Assembly (NCBI GenBank): GCA_002067565.1
Contig: MVQZ01000241.1
Coordinates: forward strand, 1-6,270
DNA: 6,270 nt
Direction: 5' to 3'
DNA from: Methanobacterium sp. PtaU1.Bin242
GTDB lineage: Archaea > Methanobacteriota > Methanobacteria > Methanobacteriales > Methanobacteriaceae
The notes below the pieces were generated by a model. That model searched no databases and was not told where the DNA came from. It saw nothing but the letters and a program-made list of their open reading frames with translations. The translations under genes were made by a program, and so were the position numbers. Positions 1 to 5,300 of the stretch are shown here, in pieces. Positions within the stretch are counted from its first letter, which is position 1. Every line of letters starts with the position of its first letter.

Positions 1-50
1 CCCACCTCTATAGCTAGAAAATTTATAACCCCCTTTTTATATTATTTTTC
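1..50 (-). promoter_or_regulatory. Possible promoter and ribosome site for a leftward gene outside the window
   Basis: Read on the minus strand, this edge has an A/T box (AATATAAAAAG, about 36-46) and then AGAGGTGGG at positions 9-1, which resembles an archaeal Shine-Dalgarno sequence. The spacing would suit a leftward gene whose start codon lies just beyond position 1. The same bases on the plus strand contain a T-rich run (about 33-56) that could instead terminate a rightward transcript entering from the left. No start codon is visible, so both readings are guesses from short motifs. Confidence 0.25.
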
Positions 51-153
51 TTTTTAAAAAATAGGATAGTAATTGCAGACCTTAGACCAGAAATTTTTTA
101 GGTGATATCCCCAATAATAAAATATCATAGCGAATTACGCCGGATACCATACG

Positions 154-200
154 AAAAATTCAAAATAATAAAGGATTTAATTAATATATTAAATTAATCC
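154..200 (-). terminator. Probable pcn transcription terminator
   Basis: A 28-base imperfect palindrome (173-200, arms matching at 12 of 14 positions, ends GGATT/AATCC) overlaps the pcn stop codon. Downstream on the minus strand it is followed by a T-rich stretch, read from about 172 down to 156 (TTTATTATTTTGAATTTTT). Oligo-T runs are the main known archaeal termination signal, and a preceding stem would strengthen it. The stem is very AT-rich, so its stability is doubtful. Beyond it, positions 57-153 hold nothing I can identify. Confidence 0.5.
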
Positions 201-943
201 TCAATACGGGGCGCTAAAAGAAACACTAGCTCTCCACCATTACTTAGCTCTGATTTAATTCTTACTGGCATCTCATCATCCATCTCCAAGGATATAATTT
301 CAGATGCCTCGGCTTTCAGGATTTTGGATAATTTTTCCAGACTATAAACTGACATAACAGATTTTAAAACCCTTTCCCCATGGGAGTATTCCACTAAACC
401 TCCAGTTTTATCCGCCCCTGGTTTTGTTTCGATGATTAACTTGTCCTTATTTATTATAAATTTAGCCGAATACCCGGCACTAGCATTTTCTAACGTTTCT
501 ATCTCATTTTTAAACAGTTTTAAAGGGATTTTAATCTTAACATATCCTTCATCATCAAAAACAGGCATTTCTGGGGATTCCAATTCCAACAAGGCAGAGG
601 GTAATTTGAATATTCTTCTATCAATATTTTCAAATGAAATAATTAATTCCGGGTTATTATCATCTTTTTCCAGAACTATCTGGTCATCCTCTTGGGCCAG
701 ATTTATCAGGTCTTGGAACTTTTCAATATCCAGACCGAAGCGTTCTACATCCCCCTTTAATGTGAAATTGCTGAAAACCTTTTTTGGGGCTTTTAAATAG
801 ATGTAAGTTATATGCGAATCGTCCAGATCCTTTATTTCCAATCCTTCAGATGTTATCTCCATTGTCACATTTTCTGTCAAGCTATATAACATCTCCACAA
901 CACTTTTAAGCTTATCTGAATAATTTATAGCGATTTTAAACAT
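194..943 (-). CDS. pcn: DNA polymerase sliding clamp (PCNA)
   Basis: This is the archaeal PCNA, a homotrimeric ring that encircles DNA and tethers replicative polymerase, FEN1, ligase and other PIP-box partners. At 249 residues it has the normal family length. The N-terminal clamp domain spans about residues 1-117, with the conserved stretch GLEIKDLDDSHITYIYL near 34-50. The interdomain connecting loop is about 118-134 (LLELESPEMPVFDDEGY), and the C-terminal domain ends in LLAPRIED, matching the LAPKIE/LAPRIE tail that is a hallmark of the family and forms part of the PIP-box docking surface. The ATG start (941-943) has a clear ribosome site on the minus strand, AGGAG at 956-952, eight bases upstream. 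The gene is divergent from the flavodoxin and stands alone in this window. The product, start and stop all look intact, with no oddity. Confidence 0.98.
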   Translation of the reverse strand: MFKIAINYSDKLKSVVEMLYSLTENVTMEITSEGLEIKDLDDSHITYIYLKAPKKVFSNFTLKGDVERFGLDIEKFQDLINLAQEDDQIVLEKDDNNPELIISFENIDRRIFKLPSALLELESPEMPVFDDEGYVKIKIPLKLFKNEIETLENASAGYSAKFIINKDKLIIETKPGADKTGGLVEYSHGERVLKSVMSVYSLEKLSKILKAEASEIISLEMDDEMPVRIKSELSNGGELVFLLAPRIED

Positions 944-992
944 TATTTACTCTCCTCATTATTATCAGTTTAAAGAGAAATATATAATCCTA
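944..992 (-). promoter_or_regulatory. pcn promoter and ribosome binding site
   Basis: On the minus strand the sequence GGATTATATATTTC (about 990-977) contains a good archaeal TATA box. A transcript starting about 25 bases downstream would begin near 960, giving a leader of under 20 bases with GAGGAG (957-952) as the ribosome site. The TATA assignment is inferred from position and composition; the ribosome site is seen directly. Confidence 0.5.
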
Positions 993-1079
993 TAAGAATT
1001 ATAACCATTAGTATATCTTAAACTTGTTTCTGAATATTGTAACCCTGCTTCCCTATCATTGAATTCTTCCAAGGTTAAT

Positions 1080-1132
1080 AATTCACTTAAAATTAAATAA
1101 ATTTAAATATTTGCCTATTTATTATATAAAAT
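1080..1132 (+). promoter_or_regulatory. Flavodoxin promoter, probably giving a leaderless transcript
   Basis: The box ATTTAAATAT (1101-1110) is centred about 27 bases before the ATG at 1133, which is where an archaeal TATA box sits relative to the transcription start. An A-rich BRE-like stretch precedes it. No Shine-Dalgarno sequence exists between box and ATG (TTGCCTATTTATTATATAAA). The simplest reading is a transcript that starts at or next to the ATG. The block beginning at 1080 (AATTCACTTA followed by AAATTAAATAA) recurs upstream of aksA at 5231. Confidence 0.5.
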
Positions 1133-1603
1133 ATGAAAACATTGATTGTATACTATTCCAGAAGTGGAAATACACGTGGCGCGACAAATTTGATTTCCAG
1201 CGACCTTGATTGTGATGTTGAGGAATTAATTGACACCAAAAGCCGATCCGGACCTTTAGGTTTTATACGCGCTGGACGCGATGCTACAGGCCGTAAATTA
1301 ACTACTTTAGAAGCTATCAAAAATGATCCTGGCGAATATGACCTGGTAGTCATCGGAACACCCGTATGGGGTGGTAACATGACCCCTGCTGTTAGAACCT
1401 ATATTACCGAAAACAGTGACAAATTCAAAAAAGTAGCCTTCTTCAGCACCGCCGGAAGCTCTGATTCTACAAAAATATTCAATGAAATGGAAGAAATAAT
1501 TAAACAGGCTCCTATTGCCACCCTCAGTATAATCGGGAAAGAAGTAAAAAGCGGAGAATACAAGACAAAAATAGAAGAATTTACCAATGAAATAAAGGAC
1601 TAA
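1133..1603 (+). CDS. Flavodoxin family protein
   Basis: A 156-residue single-domain flavodoxin-like protein, expected to bind FMN and carry electrons in the cytoplasm. The N-terminal beta strand and phosphate-binding loop read LIVYYSRSGNTR (residues 4-15), with the S/T-rich S9-R10-S11-G12-N13-T14 core contacting FMN phosphate. The second flavin loop is VIGTPVWGGNMTPAVR (73-88), and a third, FFSTAGSS (103-110), closes the site. These three loops in order and the length fit the short-chain flavodoxin class. No iron-sulfur cysteine motif or extra domain is present, so it is not a multidomain flavoprotein A or rubredoxin fusion. The redox partner is not indicated by the neighbours: pcn is divergent and the next gene converges. 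It could equally be an NAD(P)H-dependent FMN reductase-like protein, but the loop pattern favours flavodoxin. ATG at 1133 is the only sensible start and lacks a ribosome site. Confidence 0.92.
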   Translation: MKTLIVYYSRSGNTRGATNLISSDLDCDVEELIDTKSRSGPLGFIRAGRDATGRKLTTLEAIKNDPGEYDLVVIGTPVWGGNMTPAVRTYITENSDKFKKVAFFSTAGSSDSTKIFNEMEEIIKQAPIATLSIIGKEVKSGEYKTKIEEFTNEIKD

Positions 1604-1646
1604 TTCTGTTCCTAATTCCGTGAAATTTTCTCTAGTTAAGACTTAC

Positions 1647-1826
1647 TTATTCACTATTTATAGTGGCCATGGTTTGTTCTGTGAGCTTATGTAGCTTAAA
1701 TTCCATCATTAACCCAACCATCTCTTGAAATGTAATATCAAGATGATCTGCTATTTTCTGGATGCTATTAGTCAGTTCTGGGTCGTGTTCACCCAATATT
1801 GTTTTAAAATCATTTTCTTTATACAT
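1647..1826 (-). CDS. Small protein of unknown function (59 residues)
   Basis: This short gene begins with ATG at 1826-1824 and ends with TAA at 1649-1647. It begins MYKENDFKTILGEHDPELTN and continues with a mostly helical stretch (about residues 19-53, SIQKIADHLDI then TFQEMVGLMMEFKLHKL). There is no signal peptide, membrane segment or cysteine. I do not recognise the family. Evidence that it is real: GGAGAG at 1840-1835 is a strong ribosome site eight bases before the ATG; a TATA-like box lies a suitable distance upstream; and the residue pattern alternates hydrophobic and charged positions like a folded helix pair. It converges on the flavodoxin with a 43-base gap. The IADHLDITFQEM stretch loosely recalls a helix-turn-helix, but it is too short to call a DNA-binding domain. 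An accessory subunit or small regulator is possible; no function is assigned. Confidence 0.7.
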   Translation of the reverse strand: MYKENDFKTILGEHDPELTNSIQKIADHLDITFQEMVGLMMEFKLHKLTEQTMATINSE

Positions 1827-1834
1827 TTTTTATT

Positions 1835-1875
1835 CTCTCCAAATAAAGAGTTGAATTAGATTATATTAATTTTAC
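1835..1875 (-). promoter_or_regulatory. Promoter and ribosome site of the 59-residue gene
   Basis: On the minus strand GGTAAAATTAATATAATC (1877-1860) provides a BRE/TATA-like element. Transcription about 25 bases downstream would start near 1842-1848, just before the ribosome site GGAGAG (1840-1835). The spacing is internally consistent, which supports the small gene being expressed on its own rather than as read-through from the glycosyltransferase. Confidence 0.45.
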
Positions 1876-1901
1876 CTTTTTCAATCTCATTGAATAAATC
1901 T

Positions 1902-2069
1902 TTAATGGCGAAGTTCTAGGAAGTATTGCCAAATATTATCAAGATCTTGATCAAATTTTGATCTGAACAGGATCCCACCCCCCCCTAAAACAAGCATCAT
2001 ACCCCAAGTCCGTACACCACCACTTGGCGGGATATTAAATTGATATGATCCAAGCTCTATTGATCTAAT
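1902..2069 (-). pseudogene. Possible gene remnant or tiny gene (55-codon open frame)
   Basis: Between the glycosyltransferase and the 59-residue gene, one minus-strand frame stays open for 55 codons, from just after a TGA (2072-2070) to TAA (1904-1902). Its translation looks protein-like: GSYQFNIPPSGGVRTWGMML near the start, then VLGGGGILFRSKF and DQDLDNIWQYFLELRH to the stop. The only in-frame ATGs are the two adjacent codons at 2000-1995, which would give about 32 residues with no well-placed ribosome site. The stretch is richer in G and C than its flanks and includes an eight-base C run (1978-1985) encoding part of a glycine run. I do not recognise the protein. A decayed C-terminus of a larger gene is the likeliest reading; a chance open frame or a structured RNA is possible. 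Confidence 0.3.
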
Positions 2070-2100
2070 TCACAAAAAAGTGATTTTTACTTTTAAACCC
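2067..2100 (-). terminator. Probable terminator of the glycosyltransferase gene
   Basis: Directly after the stop codon the minus strand reads TAAAAGTAAAAATCAC and then TTTTTTGTG. CAC and GTG flank a run of six T (2071-2082), a tiny symmetric element around an oligo-T tract. A T-run right behind a stop codon is the usual archaeal termination signal. Confidence 0.4.
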
Positions 2101-3789
2101 CTAATAATCCCTCTCATAAACACTAACCGTCTCAATATTCTTTATTATATGATAACCAGGTATAGGTGGGCTGGTGGAATAGGCATCCACATAATAGTCC
2201 GCCTTTCCTGCTTTTAGATAATTGGAGAATGCCTCTGAATTAACATATAATCGTGGTACTCCGAATTTCACGTTCTTTTTTAGATACCAGGTGACTGCGG
2301 GGTCGTAGTTTGAGTAGATCACCTTATCCTGGTAGTGGGGGTCGTATTCTTTTAACCAGTCGCAGGTTAATCCTATATAGAATCCATAGCCTTCTTGGGT
2401 GACATGGCCTGCATATTCTGCTGTGGTATATGATAGGAGCAATAATCCGACTGTTAAGTACATGCCATATGTTTTCATGTGCTGGTTTTTGATTTTGTAT
2501 TTGAATTTCTCGATAAATGTGCTTAAACCAAGAATTATGAAGTATGCCAGTGCAGGGGACATGGTTATAAAGTATCGGTCTTCTTTAAGGGGGATGATGC
2601 TGTGGAATATGAAAAATGCTATAAACCAGGATAGAAACAGGAAATCGATTCGAATATTTTTAACTGGAGTGTCTATGAAGAATCTATATCCTGCATATAA
2701 AAAACCTAGAAATATAAGCTCAGTTACCAGATAAGAACTGGTGAAGAAGCTCCAGATTCCTAAAAAAGTTAAAAGAATAATTATAGTTAGATGTAGAATG
2801 GTTTTGTTCCGGTGGGAAACCTTGAATTTTCCTATTTTAGCCTGATAAATTTGATATAAATATATTCCCAGTCCGATTGAAGCTATGATGGCTATAATAT
2901 AGGATAAAATAGAGGGATATCCTCGATGAGGGCTCTGTATATATCCATATATTCCCTGGAGGGGACTTGTGGAGATATAGTTAAGTATGTTGTTTAGGAA
3001 GAATAATTTCACAGGATTGTAGCCCAGATCATTTACTGTTGCTCCCGAACCCAGCAAGGTGGATGTGAATATATTCAGAAATGGGTTCATATTTCCCAGT
3101 TTATTGTAGACATATACCAAAAAAGGCGATACTACGACCAACCCCGCCAGGAGTCCCATACCTATTCTTTTCATATTCTGGATGAGATCTTTATTTAGGA
3201 GCAGATAGAGGATGATAGGGAATATCAGAATAACTGAAGTGTATCTGGTGAGAAATGCCACCATAAAAAGAGGAAAAACCAGATATAGAAATTTTTTATC
3301 CTTTTTTACGCCTAATACCAGCATGTAAATAGTCCAGATTGAAAAGGAAACTCCTGGAACATCTATGCCACCAGAAACTGCCCAGGCAAATATCAGGGGG
3401 AACGATAAAAAAATCAAACAGCCTGTGAAGCTCTGTATTTCATTAAAGCGCTCCTTAAAAAGAAGGTAAAGTCCAATTATCCCAAAAACGAATATAAATC
3501 CATCCATTATGAATATAACATTCTCTGAAATGTATCCTGCTCTAAAAACTAGAGAGGTTAGAAGGGGCATTAGTGGTGACAAATAGATTACACTCATGTT
3601 TCCCACAGGTATGCCTGCGAAAATAAGGGCGTTGTTTAGATAAACAAAAACATCATAATAGGGAACCCCTATAAACATCTGTTTTTCTAACAGGTAGAAA
3701 GTTATAACTGTGGTGATAAATGTTAACATGAAAAATGGGTTTTTTAAGATTTTAGTTAACCTAAAGTCTTTTTTATCTGATTCCTTCAA
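2101..3789 (-). CDS. GT-C type membrane glycosyltransferase (GT39/ArnT-like)
   Basis: This is an integral membrane glycosyltransferase of the PMT/ArnT-like GT-C superfamily, expected to move a sugar from a polyprenyl-phosphate donor to an acceptor on the outer face of the membrane. From the start chosen here it has 562 residues. A charged N-terminal tail is followed by about 11-12 hydrophobic segments, then a soluble C-terminal domain of about 100 residues. Family marks are an acidic first outer loop (YYDVFVYLNNALIFAGIP, about residues 44-61), LTRYTS (about 180-185) after a membrane segment, and HSIIPLKEDRYFITMSP (about 396-412). TTG at 3789-3787 is chosen because GGGTGG lies just upstream on the minus strand. 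The frame stays open to an earlier TTG at 3840 (579 residues), which directly follows a stop codon and has only a weak ribosome site. The substrate is unknown; surface glycoprotein or envelope glycan is inferred. No neighbouring gene points to a particular pathway. Confidence 0.85.
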   Translation of the reverse strand: MKESDKKDFRLTKILKNPFFMLTFITTVITFYLLEKQMFIGVPYYDVFVYLNNALIFAGIPVGNMSVIYLSPLMPLLTSLVFRAGYISENVIFIMDGFIFVFGIIGLYLLFKERFNEIQSFTGCLIFLSFPLIFAWAVSGGIDVPGVSFSIWTIYMLVLGVKKDKKFLYLVFPLFMVAFLTRYTSVILIFPIILYLLLNKDLIQNMKRIGMGLLAGLVVVSPFLVYVYNKLGNMNPFLNIFTSTLLGSGATVNDLGYNPVKLFFLNNILNYISTSPLQGIYGYIQSPHRGYPSILSYIIAIIASIGLGIYLYQIYQAKIGKFKVSHRNKTILHLTIIILLTFLGIWSFFTSSYLVTELIFLGFLYAGYRFFIDTPVKNIRIDFLFLSWFIAFFIFHSIIPLKEDRYFITMSPALAYFIILGLSTFIEKFKYKIKNQHMKTYGMYLTVGLLLLSYTTAEYAGHVTQEGYGFYIGLTCDWLKEYDPHYQDKVIYSNYDPAVTWYLKKNVKFGVPRLYVNSEAFSNYLKAGKADYYVDAYSTSPPIPGYHIIKNIETVSVYERDY

Positions 3790-3865
3790 TAAACCACCCT
3801 GTTTGAAATAGTCATCAGAATCTCTAAAGAGAACTTCCAATTAGTTAAACCACTGTTTGAAATAG
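3787..3865 (-). repeat. Duplicated translation-initiation block of the glycosyltransferase
   Basis: Two near-identical direct copies lie 56 bases apart: 3791-3811 (21 bases) and 3847-3865 (19 bases), differing only by a two-base insertion. On the minus strand both read CTATTTCAAACAG, then GGTGG or TGG, then TTTA, and both soon reach a TTG codon (3789-3787 and 3840-3838). The downstream copy has the better ribosome site (GGGTGG); the upstream copy has AGTGG. The duplication therefore covers the ribosome site and start codon. If the upstream TTG is used, the inner copy encodes DYFKQGGLL. Confidence 0.8.
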
Positions 3866-3885
3866 GATATAAAAGCTTTTTTAAC
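3866..3885 (-). promoter_or_regulatory. Candidate glycosyltransferase promoter
   Basis: The minus-strand sequence AAAAAAGCTTTTATATCC (3883-3866) resembles a methanogen BRE plus TATA box. Transcription would start near 3845, about five bases before the upstream TTG (effectively leaderless) or about 55 bases before the preferred TTG at 3789. A second AT-rich candidate is the perfect 14-base palindrome TTTAATATATTAAA at 3907-3920. Confidence 0.4.
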
Positions 3886-4092
3886 AAAATAGTAGATAAA
3901 GTATAATTTAATATATTAAATATGAATAAACTATCAGTTAAAAATCTTTCGTGATAAATTGATCCAATTATATTGAAAATTCGTTTAATTATGATACATA
4001 GATTTAGATATAATGTGCCTATAATTAAAAATGTGTTAATATTAATAATAATACAAATTAAGTAGAATTTAAACAGGGAGGAGAGATAAGCT
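3886..4092. other. Divergent intergenic region
   Basis: This very AT-rich stretch separates the glycosyltransferase from the rightward gene at 4093. It holds the 14-base palindrome at 3907-3920. For the rightward gene it has a TATA-like TTAATATTAATAATA (4037-4051) and a strong ribosome site, GGGAGGAGAG (4076-4085), about nine bases before the ATG. I see no convincing small gene or structured RNA here; a long leftward open frame overlapping it is antisense to the 4093 gene. Confidence 0.5.
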
Positions 4093-4497
4093 ATGGGCGC
4101 CAAGATGTACCGTAAACAGTTATCTGAAATAGGCATTGAAGACATGGAAATAGATGTGTCATCTCTGGAGAAAGCCATGGAAACCATGCAAAATTTAGAT
4201 GACATGGAAACGGTGCTTAAGAAGATCAGATTCAACGTCCACACTGATATAAGAAAAGTCAGGGTGGATTATATGAAGAAAATGCAAGAATTGGATGAAC
4301 AATTAAATAAGCCCAAATTATTCGGCAGGAAACGATCTCCTGATGAAATCATCCGTAAGAAGAAATCTGTAATGAAAGAACGGAAAATAAAAATCAAATC
4401 TTATGAACTGATTGAAAACATGGTGGATAACTATATAAGTCAAATTGAAGAATCCCGGCTTTATATTAAAAATCATATCCAGAGAAAAGTGAAATAA
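4093..4497 (+). CDS. Charged, helical protein of unknown function
   Basis: A 134-residue protein, almost entirely predicted helix, with no membrane segment, signal peptide or cysteine. The N-terminal part (residues 1-45) is acidic and Met-rich (IEDMEIDVSSLEKAMETMQN). The middle, about 52-72, has coiled-coil character (IRKVRVDYMKKMQELDEQL). A basic linker follows (KPKLFGRKRSPDEIIRKKK, 73-91), and a second helix covers about 95-130. I do not recognise the family. The charge pattern suggests a coiled-coil partner or nucleic-acid-associated protein, which is inference only. The ATG has a strong ribosome site (GGGAGGAG) and the reading frame is clearly coding. The CYTH gene starts 38 bases after its stop with no obvious intervening promoter, so the two are probably co-transcribed and may be functionally linked. 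Confidence 0.82.
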   Translation: MGAKMYRKQLSEIGIEDMEIDVSSLEKAMETMQNLDDMETVLKKIRFNVHTDIRKVRVDYMKKMQELDEQLNKPKLFGRKRSPDEIIRKKKSVMKERKIKIKSYELIENMVDNYISQIEESRLYIKNHIQRKVK

Positions 4498-4535
4498 TTA
4501 CAAGATCTACACATTAAAAATTTAAAGGCGTTTTT

Positions 4536-5084
4536 ATGATAGAAGTCGAAGTTAAGGCCCATGTAACTAATTTTGAAGATGTTAAAGATAGATTATTAGA
4601 AATAGGTGCTCGTCAGAGGAAAACCGAACATCAGGAAGATATATATTTCAACGCTCCCCATCGCGATTTTGCCCGAACAGATGAAGCATTAAGAATAAGG
4701 AAAATACCTAAAAAAGAAGGGCATGAAATTATTCTAACCTATAAAGGGGCGAAAATGGATGATAAAAGCAAAACCCGTAAGGAAATAGAAGTTATTGTCG
4801 AAAATGTGGAAAACACAGCTTCAATCCTGGAAAATCTCGGCTTTAATCCGGTTAAAACCATAAAAAAGGACCGAATTATTTATCTACTTGATAAATTCAT
4901 AATATCTCTGGATAAAGTCTATGAAGTAGGAAACTTCGTGGAGATAGAAAAAGATCTCCGAGAGGGAGAAGACTTTCAGGACTCCCTGGATGAAATATTT
5001 AAAATATATGAAAAACTGGGTATAACTGATGGATTTGAAAGAAGATCCTACCTGGAAATTTTAGAATTACAGAAAGCAATTTGA
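4536..5084 (+). CDS. cyaB: CYTH-domain protein (class IV adenylate cyclase CyaB-like)
   Basis: A 182-residue single CYTH domain (triphosphate tunnel metalloenzyme), the family of class IV adenylate cyclase and thiamine triphosphatase. These enzymes act on nucleoside or other triphosphates with Mg or Mn inside an eight-stranded beta barrel. The signature ExExK is present as EVEVK at residues 3-7. Other tunnel residues are visible: DIYFN (35-39), ALRIRK (51-56), LTYKG (67-71), TRKEIEV (80-86), KKDR (110-113), VEIEKD (135-140) and the terminal FERRSYLEIL (167-176). All the expected Lys, Arg and Glu positions seem intact, so it should be catalytic. The true substrate in archaea is uncertain; cyclase is only the customary name, and triphosphatase activity is equally possible. 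It lies 38 bases after the helical protein gene with a weak ribosome site (AAAGG, seven bases before ATG), consistent with an operon. Confidence 0.92.
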   Translation: MIEVEVKAHVTNFEDVKDRLLEIGARQRKTEHQEDIYFNAPHRDFARTDEALRIRKIPKKEGHEIILTYKGAKMDDKSKTRKEIEVIVENVENTASILENLGFNPVKTIKKDRIIYLLDKFIISLDKVYEVGNFVEIEKDLREGEDFQDSLDEIFKIYEKLGITDGFERRSYLEILELQKAI

Positions 5085-5300
5085 ATAATTATTTCTTTTA
5101 TAAATTCACTTATCAAAATTAATGAAATATCTAATTTAACAATGTTGAAGCCCTTACTTATTCATGTATAATAATAAGAAAAAATCTTATAAGGAATGAA
5201 AAATTTAAATGTTATCCTTATAAACAACAAAATTCACTTAAATTAAATAAAGACAAATTTATTCTATTTACAACCTCAAAAAATTAAAGGTGGAATTGAT
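5085..5300 (+). promoter_or_regulatory. aksA upstream region with inverted repeat, promoters and ribosome site
   Basis: T-rich sequence right after the CYTH stop (about 5088-5101) may terminate that transcript. A perfect 9-base inverted repeat, TTATAAGGA (5187-5195) and TCCTTATAA (5215-5223), encloses a 19-base loop with GAAAAATTTAAAT (5198-5210), a good BRE/TATA candidate. A second candidate is TTAAATTAAATAAAG (5238-5252), within a block shared with the flavodoxin promoter. The ribosome site AAAGGTGG (5286-5293) lies seven bases before the TTG start. AATTCACTTA occurs twice here (5103-5112 and 5231-5240). I see no small gene in this stretch. Confidence 0.5.

Noticed and set aside
88..153. 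Minus-strand 22-codon open frame starting at an ATG near 149
   Set aside because: It has no ribosome site and is too short; the composition gives no support.
432..800. Rightward open frame of 122 codons
   Set aside because: It lies wholly antisense inside pcn, and its Ser/Asn/Phe-rich composition is typical of a shadow frame.
2399..2734. Rightward open frame of 111 codons
   Set aside because: It is antisense to the glycosyltransferase, with no ribosome site and no recognisable protein features.
3791..3865. Two 19-21 base repeats with a 35-base gap, resembling a two-unit CRISPR
   Set aside because: There are only two copies, they differ by an insertion, the unit is shorter than usual CRISPR repeats, one copy lies at a gene start, and there are no cas genes. 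A local duplication explains it better.
3786..4244. Long leftward open frame of about 152 codons between the glycosyltransferase and the CYTH pair
   Set aside because: Its first part is exactly antisense to the well-supported 4093 gene, the rest is low-complexity Ile/Leu/Asn from AT-rich intergenic DNA, and there is no ribosome site.
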